Source: a virus
Length of the DNA stretch: 50,287 nucleotides
IMG/VR virus record: IMGVR_UViG_3300027719_000026
Coordinates: 1 to 50,287 of that record
Reading direction: 5' to 3' (one strand)
The notes below the pieces were generated by a model that did no database searches, was not told the origin of the DNA, and saw only the letters and a program-made list of their open reading frames with translations. Made by a program: the position numbers and the translations under genes. Shown here piece after piece: positions 9,595 through 18,286 of the stretch (position 1 is the first letter of the stretch; every line of letters begins with the position of its first letter).

Positions 9595-10713
9595 TTATCC
9601 CACCACCTTAAACCAAATAGCATCAACAGCAGGCTGAGTTGCTCCAATTTGAACAATTCCAAGTCCTACTATGCTTACTCTTTCAAAATACTTAATTGTA
9701 ATTTCTGCTCCAGCTCCTTCTGGAGATGCCAATGCAATATGTGTACTATCAACTTCGGTTAGACCTCCACTGGTTACACTTCTTTGCAGAGTATCGTTAA
9801 TGATGGCTTCTACTCTTTCTTCACCAAGAGCATAACTGCCTTTCTGCAAAGTAAATATCTGTTCTCCGCTTGTTCCCAAGCTACCGAAATGCTCAATTCC
9901 ACCGCTGTCCGTATAAGTGAAAGTACCATCCCCGTTATTGCTAGTCACAATGATAAATACTTCTCGTCTGATAACTGTATCGCCGCCGCGCAAATAAGGT
10001 TCTAGCTGACTCTTTGTGTATACATTTGCGGCATCAGCCTTTAAAGCATTTTCAGCTTTTGTTGCCAGAGTCGCTACGGTTGAATCTACTTGGCTCTTTG
10101 TGTATACAATTACAGCATCAGCCTTCAAAGCACTTTCAGCTTTTGTTGTCAGAGTCGCTACGGTTGAATTTATCTCGCTCTTTGTGTAAACATTTACAGC
10201 ATCAGCTTTCAAAGCATTTTCAGCTTTTGTTGCCAGAGTTGACACGGTTGAATCTATTTCGCTCTTTTTATAATATCTGCCGTCATGGTCGCCACTTGTC
10301 TTGTGTATTGCTATGGCAGTTGCGTTTGCTGTTATATTGGTTGTGTTTGTCGTTACCCTTGTATGAATACCCTCTATAGTATCAGAAGTAGTCGTGTACC
10401 AATTTGCAGTACCTTTCATTGCTTTTATTACTTTACCAAATAAAGAAAGCAGCTTGCTTAGTACACCTGTATTTGTATAAGCATCTGCTATATTTTGGTT
10501 TATCGTTCTTTCACCTATTATAGTGTCTGTTGCGGCTCCTGCCTGTATATTACCTTCGGCTATGCCCCCTGCTACTCCAGGCGAATGTTCGGTTAAAGGG
10601 TCAAACATTCTATTAATACTGTCTATATCGTTTTCTATTGAGTCTGGCCCTGCTGTGTTTTCTGAATAATCACCCACATTTGCGCTAAATTCCCTTGTTG
10701 GTTTAAATGCCAT
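9595..10713 (-). CDS. Putative tail fibre/stalk protein with 28-residue repeats
   Basis: 372 residues, ATG after AAGGTGGTGAAATAAC. The N-terminus (PTREFSANVGDYSENTAGPDS) looks like a virion-attachment head. The centre carries three near-identical 28-residue (84-bp) units of the type VYTKSEINSTVATLTTKAES, equal to four heptads each and so suited to a trimeric coiled coil. The C-terminal half is beta-rich and ends in DAIWFKVVG. It abuts the downstream fibre gene (TTG within the junction). A stalk role is inferred from the repeats and the operon position next to connector genes. Confidence 0.65.
   Translation of the reverse strand: MAFKPTREFSANVGDYSENTAGPDSIENDIDSINRMFDPLTEHSPGVAGGIAEGNIQAGAATDTIIGERTINQNIADAYTNTGVLSKLLSLFGKVIKAMKGTANWYTTTSDTIEGIHTRVTTNTTNITANATAIAIHKTSGDHDGRYYKKSEIDSTVSTLATKAENALKADAVNVYTKSEINSTVATLTTKAESALKADAVIVYTKSQVDSTVATLATKAENALKADAANVYTKSQLEPYLRGGDTVIRREVFIIVTSNNGDGTFTYTDSGGIEHFGSLGTSGEQIFTLQKGSYALGEERVEAIINDTLQRSVTSGGLTEVDSTHIALASPEGAGAEITIKYFERVSIVGLGIVQIGATQPAVDAIWFKVVG
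10013..10264 (-). repeat. Three tandem 84-bp repeats in fibre gene
   Basis: Units start near 10013, 10097 and 10181 and each begins with the plus-strand string tttgtgta. They differ at only a few bases, so the array was either expanded recently or is kept homogeneous by recombination. Each encodes 28 residues, an exact multiple of a heptad, so copy-number change would lengthen the stalk without breaking the frame. Confidence 0.85.
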
Positions 10714-10728
10714 TGTTATTTCACCACC

Positions 10729-12486
10729 TTAACTTAAAAGATTATAACCTAAGTCTATTTGTGCGGCTCTTGCTGTTAAATGTTCAATCTCAAAAGCAAT
10801 ACCGTAGACAACTACGGTATTTTTTGTGTTAATATAATTGCTATCAAATATTACCTTGCACCTTATACCCTTTAATGCTAGTTCTCTTAGACTAGCTTCT
10901 TGTGGGGCTATGTCGGCAGTACCCCATACACCGCCCCAAGGAGTTCCCCATATAAACGAAGCACTATTCAAGTCAACGTCAAAAAAAGTATTGGCAAAAT
11001 CTATCCTTAAATTAATCTTTAACTCATTTCCTTGGTCAACATTTTGGCTGCTCCATATGAAAAACCTATAGAATATCTTTCGACTAATAGGGTTATCAAA
11101 ATTGAATGACTTCGTTTCCACATGTAGGTTTATAGCCTTTGCTGCTCCTGTATCGTCTATGTCGTTCTGTTCGTTTTTATCAAACTTTAATACCCAATTA
11201 AGGGAACCTACCAGCAATTCATTTTTATATGTTCTTAAGAAGCAATTAGCCTTAATGCCTGTATATCTGACAAAGCTTTTATCAGCCCAATAGCATACTA
11301 GAATCTTGTCCCTTATCTTTGTAGCAAGATCTGAATAAGCCAGATAATATTTATTGTCATAGAAAATAGCCTTCGTGTTTTCTAAATTCGTTATTGTTGC
11401 AAGCCTTTTTTCAACCTTTTCATCACTTATTTTCTTTATCAAACTTTCTCCAGCGTTTAATGCTATATCCCTGCTAAACAGAGAAGTTGAAACATCATAA
11501 ATACCATCGTATGACAAGAAAGCAAATCCTCCTGGAGTAATAACAAGGCTATCGCTGGATACAACACCATAAGGTATAGGATAATTACCCCATGTTGCCG
11601 TAGCAACATCTTTGCCTTCCCACCCCCACCATGAATGACCGTAACCACAAAGCAGTATATCCAATATCTGAACCATAGCCCTTACAGGCCCGTCGCCTCT
11701 TGTTGGATAGAATATCGAAGTTGCTTTAAAGAAGTCAGGCTTATCAATTTCAGAATAATACAGAGCTGCGGCATCTTCGGAATTGCCAGAAGCAAATATT
11801 CTATGTGAGCCTGTATGATAAACGAAATATTTACACTTCGCTAAAGGGGTAATATTGTTTGTAAGGTCAGCATCAGCTACAACATTTCTTACATCATTGG
11901 GTATTACACCATCCGTTACATCTGTCCACTTTGTTGCATCTCCATAATCGGCACTCGCAAGGGCAATATTTGTCATAGCAGCAATGGTCTTGTAGAAGTG
12001 CTTGACTGTCCCAGGTAGTGTAGCGTGTGTTGATACGGGATAGTTTTTAACTATGTCACCTATTGCTAAACTCACAGTACCGCTTTGAGTTGTGTACTTG
12101 TAATAACCGTAAACTCTGTAACTCAACTCATCGGCAAAGTAAAATCTATTATTTAAAAAGAAATATGCAATATTGTTACTATTCAATGCAGTAAGAAGAT
12201 TATTGCTGTCATCCGTAATGTCATACAAGTTCTTATTTCTTACCGCCAATAATTTTACTGTTCCATCTATCAAAGGAAATTCAATAAGTTGCTCAATATC
12301 GTTTGCATACGAAACGGAGTTTATATTTATTGTCCCAGGTCTATAAGCAAAACCGCCGCCTCTGTTGGAAAGTTCAATATTATCCCCTTCGTCAAGCTCA
12401 TTGTTTCTCTTATTATCGGGGTCAACCTCAGATATACCGCCTCTGAAATCCGTATAAGGCACTAACGCTCTGCTCGATTTAGCCAT
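10729..12486 (-). CDS. Putative tail/neck protein, beta-propeller-like
   Basis: 585 residues from ATG, just downstream of the small connector gene. The opening (YTDFRGGISEVDPDNKRNNE; GDNIELSNRGGGFAYRPG) matches the type of protein that sits below the connector in short-tailed phages (T7 gp12-like or P22 gp10-like). It has many beta-strand blade-like segments (AVRNKNLYDITDD; FYDNKYYLAYSD; VRYTGIKANCFLRTYKNELL). No signal peptide or transmembrane part. Its size and place after the head-tail adaptor favour a tail-tube or stabilisation protein; the exact family is not certain. Confidence 0.55.
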   Translation of the reverse strand: MAKSSRALVPYTDFRGGISEVDPDNKRNNELDEGDNIELSNRGGGFAYRPGTININSVSYANDIEQLIEFPLIDGTVKLLAVRNKNLYDITDDSNNLLTALNSNNIAYFFLNNRFYFADELSYRVYGYYKYTTQSGTVSLAIGDIVKNYPVSTHATLPGTVKHFYKTIAAMTNIALASADYGDATKWTDVTDGVIPNDVRNVVADADLTNNITPLAKCKYFVYHTGSHRIFASGNSEDAAALYYSEIDKPDFFKATSIFYPTRGDGPVRAMVQILDILLCGYGHSWWGWEGKDVATATWGNYPIPYGVVSSDSLVITPGGFAFLSYDGIYDVSTSLFSRDIALNAGESLIKKISDEKVEKRLATITNLENTKAIFYDNKYYLAYSDLATKIRDKILVCYWADKSFVRYTGIKANCFLRTYKNELLVGSLNWVLKFDKNEQNDIDDTGAAKAINLHVETKSFNFDNPISRKIFYRFFIWSSQNVDQGNELKINLRIDFANTFFDVDLNSASFIWGTPWGGVWGTADIAPQEASLRELALKGIRCKVIFDSNYINTKNTVVVYGIAFEIEHLTARAAQIDLGYNLLS

Positions 12487-12491
12487 TTACA

Positions 12492-13025
12492 TCACCGCCA
12501 TAAAGGAGCTGGCATAACCTTTTTATGCTTGCCCTTTGATAAAGTTGTATTAACGCTTCGTATCCCATTGTAAAACTCTGCTAGGAGCCTTGCGCCTTCT
12601 CCATCTTCATGGTTGAAATTCATTCTAACCCTTGCAGCTATATAAAACTTTAACTTGGAGTGGAATAACTCGGGTATCTCCGGCACTGCGGATTCAAGCC
12701 CTTTTGCTATTTCTACAGGCATCCTTTTATATTCAACCTTGTATGTCCCATCTTCTTCAAATTTAATTCTCGCACCATCTGTCTCGTAGTCTGTTACTTC
12801 TTTACTGTCTGAGTTAGTTACGTTGTCTATAGAAATAAATGTCGTAGGTAACACATACCATGTTTTGCTAACGGCAGTTATAGTTATATCATCCGGTATC
12901 CTTCCTTTTGGGCATTCGGTTGCAACTTCCCTTAGTGCTTCATTCAATAGAACATATCCAACCGCCGTGCTTATTGTCTGTATAGCGTGGTACTGTGCAT
13001 GTTCAATAATATATTTTGAAATCAA
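12492..13025 (-). CDS. Putative head-tail connector/adaptor protein
   Basis: 177 residues. TTG start at 13025 after AGGTGAGACTAA. The pattern of N-terminal helices (EHAQYHAIQTISTAVGYVLL), a central beta region (WYVLPTTFISIDNV; YKVEYKRMP) and C-terminal helices (FHSKLKFYIAARVRMNF) is that of T7 gp11/P22 gp4-like connector proteins. It lies between the capsid block and the propeller-like tail gene. The assignment rests on architecture and gene order, not on a diagnostic motif. Confidence 0.55.
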   Translation of the reverse strand: MISKYIIEHAQYHAIQTISTAVGYVLLNEALREVATECPKGRIPDDITITAVSKTWYVLPTTFISIDNVTNSDSKEVTDYETDGARIKFEEDGTYKVEYKRMPVEIAKGLESAVPEIPELFHSKLKFYIAARVRMNFNHEDGEGARLLAEFYNGIRSVNTTLSKGKHKKVMPAPLWR

Positions 13026-13041
13026 TTAGTCTCACCTGCCT

Positions 13042-13428
13042 TTACATAAACCTCGTACTATAGGCATCTTTTGGTATTGTTTCCTGGTCACTCTTAGAAG
13101 CCAGGTATCTATATATATCCTTTGATGTGCAATTAATGTAATCTGCATATTTCTTTGCATTTTCAATCTCAAGCTTTTCATTGTTTCTTTTAATTTCTTC
13201 CCAAAGCTTTTTTGCATTTTCAGCCCTTGTTTCCCATACATATTCAACCGTCCGGCAATCCAATTCCTCAAAGGGTAAAGTCAGACAATAGGTACTGTTA
13301 TCTTTATTTTCTGTGCTATGTACTTCAAATTTACCGGAAACATTGTCATACATCACAAAATAACTTTTGTCTATCTCCTTCAACCTCTCCGGTATCTTGA
13401 ATACATTGCTTTCCATGAGAACTTTCAT
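13042..13428 (-). CDS. Hypothetical phage protein after capsid gene
   Basis: 128 residues from ATG 13428, 7 nt after GGAGGG; a longer frame to 13479 would run into the capsid terminator hairpin and has no ribosome site, so it is rejected. The N-terminal part (ESNVFKIPERLKEIDKSYFV) is followed by a beta segment and a charged helix (ENAKKLWEEIKRNNEKLEIE) likely to be coiled coil. No known domain recognised. Position between major capsid and connector genes suggests a structural or accessory head role. Confidence 0.65.
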   Translation of the reverse strand: MKVLMESNVFKIPERLKEIDKSYFVMYDNVSGKFEVHSTENKDNSTYCLTLPFEELDCRTVEYVWETRAENAKKLWEEIKRNNEKLEIENAKKYADYINCTSKDIYRYLASKSDQETIPKDAYSTRFM

Positions 13429-13444
13429 TTTAACCCTCCACATA

Positions 13445-13485
13445 AAGAAAAGCCAGGACAAACAAAATATGTCGTTCATCCTGGC
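13445..13485 (-). terminator. Intrinsic terminator behind the capsid gene
   Basis: GCCAGGA (13452-13458) pairs with TCCTGGC (13479-13485) across a 20-nt loop; on the minus strand the stem is followed by TTTTCTTT. It begins 14 nt after the capsid stop, so it probably lowers expression of downstream connector genes relative to capsid. Confidence 0.7.
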
Positions 13486-13498
13486 ACCTTTTAAACTA

Positions 13499-14668
13499 CT
13501 AAGCTACACCGTCATCCTCAGTAATACCTGTAAACTGTACCTGGCCTATTGGTTTACGGCAACCAAGATCACCGTATTTAACGAGTACAGCATCCCAAGC
13601 AGCTTTATTAGCTGTCTGTTTGAAAATTGAACCATCTCTATCAAGGAAATCCCATTCACCCATCTGGTGTAGTATGAAGTCTGCTGAATTAAGCAGATAC
13701 ATAGTACTTGCAGGGCAGAACTTGTCCGATACCAACGGTTTGTTATCGAAGGAAATTGCAGTATAACCGCCAGTGAGTTTCATTGTGTTTACGTTTCTCT
13801 TAGTCGTTTCAAGGTACTCATAGTAAGACCTTTCAACACCATAAGAAGTAAGAAGGAAGTCTGGTGAGCTATCGGCAACTATTTCAGCAGTATGGAAGCC
13901 TTTTTTTATCTTTATGTCACTGATTATACCCACTGTAGTCATGATTGTAGGAATTAACCACTTGTAGGTTGCTCTGTCTAATCCGTATATGCTGCCAGAG
14001 GTTGCAAATATTGAACCAAGTCCGGTAAGTTCCAAACCATAGGAACCGCTTATAGCCAGTATATCAGTTGCAAGGGTTGTTACAGCATCACCATTGATTA
14101 TAATGGTAAGTGCTGTTCTATCAACCGATGTAATTTCTCTTGCAGCAGTCTTTACAGTACCAGTTCCATCGCAAATATCGATTACCTGACCTTCAATAAG
14201 GTACTGTACTGAGTCAACAGTAATAGTATTTACTGAGGTGTGTGCAGAACAAGTAGCAAGTTTGCCTGTGCCATTACCGAATAACTGTCTTCCAAAGTTG
14301 ATTTTAGCATCCTGCATCAAACCGTCAAGCTCAGTCTCTAAGAGCTTTGTAAATGCACCTGCTGAATTTGCTGAAGCTCTTATTGACTTCTCTGTGATTC
14401 TTAATGTACCAAACAGGTTTTTAGTGTCATACTCTGCCTGCTTGTATTTTCTGTTGTTCGGGCTTGGGAGATCACCATCTTCTGCCCTATTTCCAACGCC
14501 ACCATTTACACCATATCTCATAGCCATCTTTATCGTTGATCCAAATACTTCTTCGCTGTTCTTTTCAATCCTTGCCATAAATGGATTTACTTTTGTATTC
14601 ATCTGGTCAACAATTACAGGTTTATAAAAAGTTTTGAACGCATCTGCAACTGTTGCTATAGTAATCAT
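13499..14668 (-). CDS. Major capsid protein (HK97-fold type)
   Basis: 389 residues from ATG 14668. The N-terminal region (AFKTFYKPVIVDQMNTKVNP) and the central GTLRITEKSIRAS are typical of the SU10/P22-like major capsid proteins of Gram-positive phages. It lies directly after the scaffold gene, as usual, and is followed by a terminator that would allow high-level expression. The Gly/Thr-rich central part (residues ~150-215) looks like an inserted beta domain. No protease cleavage site could be defined. Identification is by order and overall pattern. Confidence 0.8.
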   Translation of the reverse strand: MITIATVADAFKTFYKPVIVDQMNTKVNPFMARIEKNSEEVFGSTIKMAMRYGVNGGVGNRAEDGDLPSPNNRKYKQAEYDTKNLFGTLRITEKSIRASANSAGAFTKLLETELDGLMQDAKINFGRQLFGNGTGKLATCSAHTSVNTITVDSVQYLIEGQVIDICDGTGTVKTAAREITSVDRTALTIIINGDAVTTLATDILAISGSYGLELTGLGSIFATSGSIYGLDRATYKWLIPTIMTTVGIISDIKIKKGFHTAEIVADSSPDFLLTSYGVERSYYEYLETTKRNVNTMKLTGGYTAISFDNKPLVSDKFCPASTMYLLNSADFILHQMGEWDFLDRDGSIFKQTANKAAWDAVLVKYGDLGCRKPIGQVQFTGITEDDGVA

Positions 14669-14696
14669 TTATAATCATTTCCCTTCGTTTTTAAAT

Positions 14697-15716
14697 TTAA
14701 TTGCTCAAGCCTAAGCTTTTGAGCATCATTTGTCCTGCTTCTTTAAAGGACTTTGCTTGTGTCGGAGGTACTGCAACAGGTTTTCCACCGGATACATTAC
14801 CGGATATTACAGGAGGCGGACCCCCTTTTTTTACTCCGGCAGCAGTAGCCTTCAACACTTCATTTCTGAAATTTTCATTGCTGATTGCCTTCTGGATGAA
14901 TTCTGGATCATTCAGTAATTCATCAGGGCTTTTCTGATTCTGTGCTTTCGTTCCCTTTGCATAGTTATAAGCAAGCTCTATAGAGTTTTCTTTCCCTGCA
15001 ATTTCTTTGTTGTCATCCAAAAATTTAATCATATCCTCGGAGTAGTCAGTCATATCGGGGTGTGTTGCTTTAAACTGTGAAGCAATACCATCCCATTTCT
15101 TTTGGTTTGCGGATTGCTCTCTTTCCTGATATATTGGTTCAACCATTTTTTTGGCTATTTCTTCGGCTCTTGCTTCTGCATTTTTGTTTATATCATCTAT
15201 AAACTTCAAAGGGTCTTCATAAAATCTGTTTAAAATTTCTTCTTTCTTAACTGCAAGGGCTTCTTCGTCTAATTGCTCTGCCGGATTTTCTTCTGGCTTA
15301 TCAACAACTTTTTCTACAGGTTTTTGGTTCTCCAGTAGTTCATTTACACGGGCCAACTCCTGCCTTGTCTGAGTGCTGAAGCCTTCAAGATTTGTATAAG
15401 CTTTTACAAGGTCATCCTGACTCTTAAACTTGCCTAAAATGAGTGGTGTTTCTTCCGGTGTCTGCTCGGTCCCACCATTAACAACTTCTTTAGCTTGTCC
15501 TTCCTGTTTTGCAGTGGGGTTCATAGCGGCATTAAAAAATTCCTGCACCTGACCGTTCAGATCAGTTACGTTCTGACCTGTTTCTCCGGCTTCGGCAGGA
15601 ATCTCACCACTGTTACCAACTTCTCCACCTTCCTCGGCGAATAGCTGCAAATTTATGGAAGGGGTATAGGGGTTTGCAACGGATACGGGATTATCGAACT
15701 TAGTAATCTGTGTCAT
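14697..15716 (-). CDS. Phage scaffolding protein
   Basis: About 339 residues from ATG 15716, directly after TTGGAGGAATTGTA. A longer in-frame reading to 15884 overlaps the portal gene and lacks a ribosome site. The NLQLFAEEGG segment near the N-terminus is typical of Firmicute phage scaffold proteins, followed by a very acidic, Glu/Gln/Ala-rich and largely helical body and a basic/Gly-rich C-terminal region (KKGGPPPVISG) expected to bind capsid protein. It lies between portal and capsid. No protease domain seen. Confidence 0.8.
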   Translation of the reverse strand: MTQITKFDNPVSVANPYTPSINLQLFAEEGGEVGNSGEIPAEAGETGQNVTDLNGQVQEFFNAAMNPTAKQEGQAKEVVNGGTEQTPEETPLILGKFKSQDDLVKAYTNLEGFSTQTRQELARVNELLENQKPVEKVVDKPEENPAEQLDEEALAVKKEEILNRFYEDPLKFIDDINKNAEARAEEIAKKMVEPIYQEREQSANQKKWDGIASQFKATHPDMTDYSEDMIKFLDDNKEIAGKENSIELAYNYAKGTKAQNQKSPDELLNDPEFIQKAISNENFRNEVLKATAAGVKKGGPPPVISGNVSGGKPVAVPPTQAKSFKEAGQMMLKSLGLSN

Positions 15717-15735
15717 TACAATTCCTCCAATATTT

Positions 15736-17748
15736 TTATTCCTGTTGCATGTTAAGTGCCTGTATTGCTTGTTGTATGTAGGCCTCATGCTGCTTAACGT
15801 GCATATTAAAAAGTTGAACCAATTCAAGATTCTGGCTTGCCAATTCCTCAAAATCGGTTGTAAGCCTATACTTGTTGTGTTCAACTATGTGTATTGCGTG
15901 TTCGTCATACTCTTGTATTTGTGGTATTGTGCCTTTCTTTAAATAGATATTTTCCTTATTAGCTCTATTAGCATGTAAGTTTTCTAGCTCTGTTGCAGCC
16001 TCCCAATTGCCAAGCTGCAACATTTCAAATATTTTACCTCTCATGCTCTTATCAATGTTTCCGGTTTCAGGATTGTTGAATAAGCCATATTGTAATAAAT
16101 CAACTACCATCTGTTTCCTCTGTGCCGGAGTCTGTGCAAGTTCATTTTCAGTCTCAATGACTATATCATCAGAGGTTATATCATTTGCTTCCCACTCAAT
16201 AACTGCAACATCGTTATCATCACCGATATATCTCAACATTCTAGGGAATGTAGCATATTGTTTAGATAATCTTAACCAATGCTTGCCGACTTTGATTATT
16301 GCAAGTCTTATATTTTCAGCCGTCAGACTTAACCTTGTATCATCCTGTTCCTTCAATATCTCAAGTGCTACACCTGAGCCAACGCCTGAAGGAGCTGTAC
16401 TATCTCTGCTTAATTCAGATACACCGGATATTTGAACAAATTCATTAAGTAGTTTAGTTTCTTCGTCTGGGAATACAGATGGTAACACTCCGTTTTCTAT
16501 AGGTCTTGGAGGATTGAATCCTCTTTCAACCGTGACAATTTTACCTGGACTTATACCATCTTCCTGCAATTCATCTGTATCTAAAGCACCGTTTTCTACT
16601 GAATATGCACCTATCGCAACTCTGTTTAAGTATTCGTGTTTTCTGTTTTTAACCGCGTTGTAGGCTCTTTGTATAGGAATACATCTTTCAATGATTGCTG
16701 TACCCCAGAAATAACCTGGATTTTCTACACATACTTGTTTCACAAAAGGTATTCCAACTTTACTCTGTTCACCTATCTTTGACGGTAATTCACCTTCATA
16801 AAGGAGAGTCTCGCCAGCCACAATTATTAACCTTCCATTGAGATACTTCTTTGCCGTATTTTCGTAATATTCCTTAACAACTTCGCTATCTTTCTGTTTA
16901 GATATGTTAACGGTCTGTATGCTTGCGGTATATCCAAGCCCTCCAAGGCTAATATTGCTGTTCTTTAAGTTGAATACAGGTATTTCCCTGCCCTCAACCT
17001 TTACACCCCATTTTTCTTCTATCTCATTGGTCGAATATACCTTTGCATGTATGCAACACCGCATAGTGTCTATATCCTCAGAGAAATTAGAATCAGGATA
17101 GAACTCATATGCTGGTACTATTGTGACCTCAATTCCACCTTCTGAAAAATTATCACCATCTATAACGGCCAATTGCGTGCCAGATGATGTATTCCATGTG
17201 TTTTTATACAGTACAGTACCTATAAGCTCACTCCATGCGTTAGCTTTTTTTGTCTTTATCTGCATTTCCTGCTGCCGCATTGTACCCTTGCATAAGGCAG
17301 TACATATCTTTGCAGTATTTATGTCGCTCTGCTCGTTGGTTGCAGGTCTTACCTTTAAAGAGAGGTCTACCCTGCCAAGCTTTGCAAGCCTGGTTTCATA
17401 AATTGGTGCAATGTGATTGAATACTTCTCTTTGCTGCCACCAATAAAGTCTAGGTATTTCCTGTACTCCTTGAGTCTGCATGTTAATGTCGCAATATTGG
17501 TTTCCCCTTAGAAAGTTGTTGTTTAGCTGCCACTGTAATTCATAAGGCATCCTTTCCTTTTGCATCCTATCAAATTCCTTATTTACGAAAGATACTAATA
17601 ACTGTTTCTTTACTTCTTCGTCAAATTCTTCTGCACTCGAACCTTCCCCATCTATATTTGTGTTTTCTTCGTCATTTAAAGTTAAAGCAGGATCTTTATT
17701 ATTAAAGAACCTGCTTACAGTATTTCTTAATCCTTCAAATACGGGCAT
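15736..17748 (-). CDS. Portal protein (P22-like)
   Basis: 670 residues, ATG after AAAGGTGGTGTAG. The length and motifs (QWQLNNNFLRGNQYCDIN; WWQQREVFNHIAPIYETRLA; NAVKNRKHEYLNRVAIG) fit the P22-type portal family. The portal is the dodecameric ring through which DNA is packaged and ejected. The C-terminal ~60 residues are helical and Gln/His-rich (barrel-like). It is located between a small membrane protein and the scaffold, as in short-tailed and related phages. No frameshift is visible. Confidence 0.85.
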   Translation of the reverse strand: MPVFEGLRNTVSRFFNNKDPALTLNDEENTNIDGEGSSAEEFDEEVKKQLLVSFVNKEFDRMQKERMPYELQWQLNNNFLRGNQYCDINMQTQGVQEIPRLYWWQQREVFNHIAPIYETRLAKLGRVDLSLKVRPATNEQSDINTAKICTALCKGTMRQQEMQIKTKKANAWSELIGTVLYKNTWNTSSGTQLAVIDGDNFSEGGIEVTIVPAYEFYPDSNFSEDIDTMRCCIHAKVYSTNEIEEKWGVKVEGREIPVFNLKNSNISLGGLGYTASIQTVNISKQKDSEVVKEYYENTAKKYLNGRLIIVAGETLLYEGELPSKIGEQSKVGIPFVKQVCVENPGYFWGTAIIERCIPIQRAYNAVKNRKHEYLNRVAIGAYSVENGALDTDELQEDGISPGKIVTVERGFNPPRPIENGVLPSVFPDEETKLLNEFVQISGVSELSRDSTAPSGVGSGVALEILKEQDDTRLSLTAENIRLAIIKVGKHWLRLSKQYATFPRMLRYIGDDNDVAVIEWEANDITSDDIVIETENELAQTPAQRKQMVVDLLQYGLFNNPETGNIDKSMRGKIFEMLQLGNWEAATELENLHANRANKENIYLKKGTIPQIQEYDEHAIHIVEHNKYRLTTDFEELASQNLELVQLFNMHVKQHEAYIQQAIQALNMQQE

Positions 17749-17771
17749 CTACACCACCACCTTTCCCCTTT

Positions 17772-17963
17772 TTATTCGCCAAGCACGTTTTTACGCATGT
17801 TTTTCTTGATAATGTTTTCAACCTGCTTTGGGGGTTTCTTGTCCTTCTGATATTCCGTAAGGTCTTTTGCCATTATTCTATTGTATAAATCCCTCCGTTC
17901 TATAAAATGAGCTACCTCAATAAGCGCAATTAATACGATAAGAAGAACATCTAATCTATCCAT
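17772..17963 (-). CDS. Small membrane-anchored phage protein
   Basis: 63 residues, ATG after GGGGAG. One N-terminal membrane segment (VLLIVLIALIEVAHFI) is followed by a basic cytoplasmic tail (DKKPPKQVENIIKKNMRKN). Small one-span proteins at this position before the portal gene are common in Firmicute phages; their role is unknown. Confidence 0.7.
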   Translation of the reverse strand: MDRLDVLLIVLIALIEVAHFIERRDLYNRIMAKDLTEYQKDKKPPKQVENIIKKNMRKNVLGE

Positions 17964-17968
17964 TCATC

Positions 17969-18238
17969 TTATCTCCCCTTTTTCTTATTTTCTATTTGTA
18001 CGGGAACCTTCTTTTCTATAACTCTCTCGACTATCTTCTCAACCTCTTTAATTACCTCTTTTATAGGTTTCAATTCATCGGGAAATGTCTCAGCCAATTC
18101 CTTCAAACAACTTTCACATAGGTGAAAATGTGTCGCTTTGCTACTGTCGGGGTTACCTATAGAATATTTAGCTTTGTTACTGCATCTTGATATGTCACAT
18201 CTCAAATTGTATGGTAATATCATTAATTTAGCTTTCAT
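17969..18238 (-). CDS. Small zinc-binding phage protein
   Basis: About 89 residues from ATG 18238, 14 nt after AAGGAGG; a start at 18280 would add 14 residues but lacks a ribosome site. Cys/His ligands are visible: CDISRC at the N-terminus, then HFHLCESC, arranged as one zinc site. The C-terminus is a charged helix (KEVIKEVEKIVERVIEKKVP). It lies between large terminase and the membrane protein. Function unknown; a nucleic-acid or terminase accessory role is only a guess. Confidence 0.65.
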   Translation of the reverse strand: MKAKLMILPYNLRCDISRCSNKAKYSIGNPDSSKATHFHLCESCLKELAETFPDELKPIKEVIKEVEKIVERVIEKKVPVQIENKKKGR

Positions 18239-18286
18239 GTTATTTTCTTGATCCTCCTTGAATGGTTTTAAAACGTACATACAGCT

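Noticed and set aside
14697-15884. Longer scaffold reading starting at 15884
   Set aside because: It overlaps the portal gene by ~150 bp and lacks a ribosome site; ATG 15716 has a strong one.
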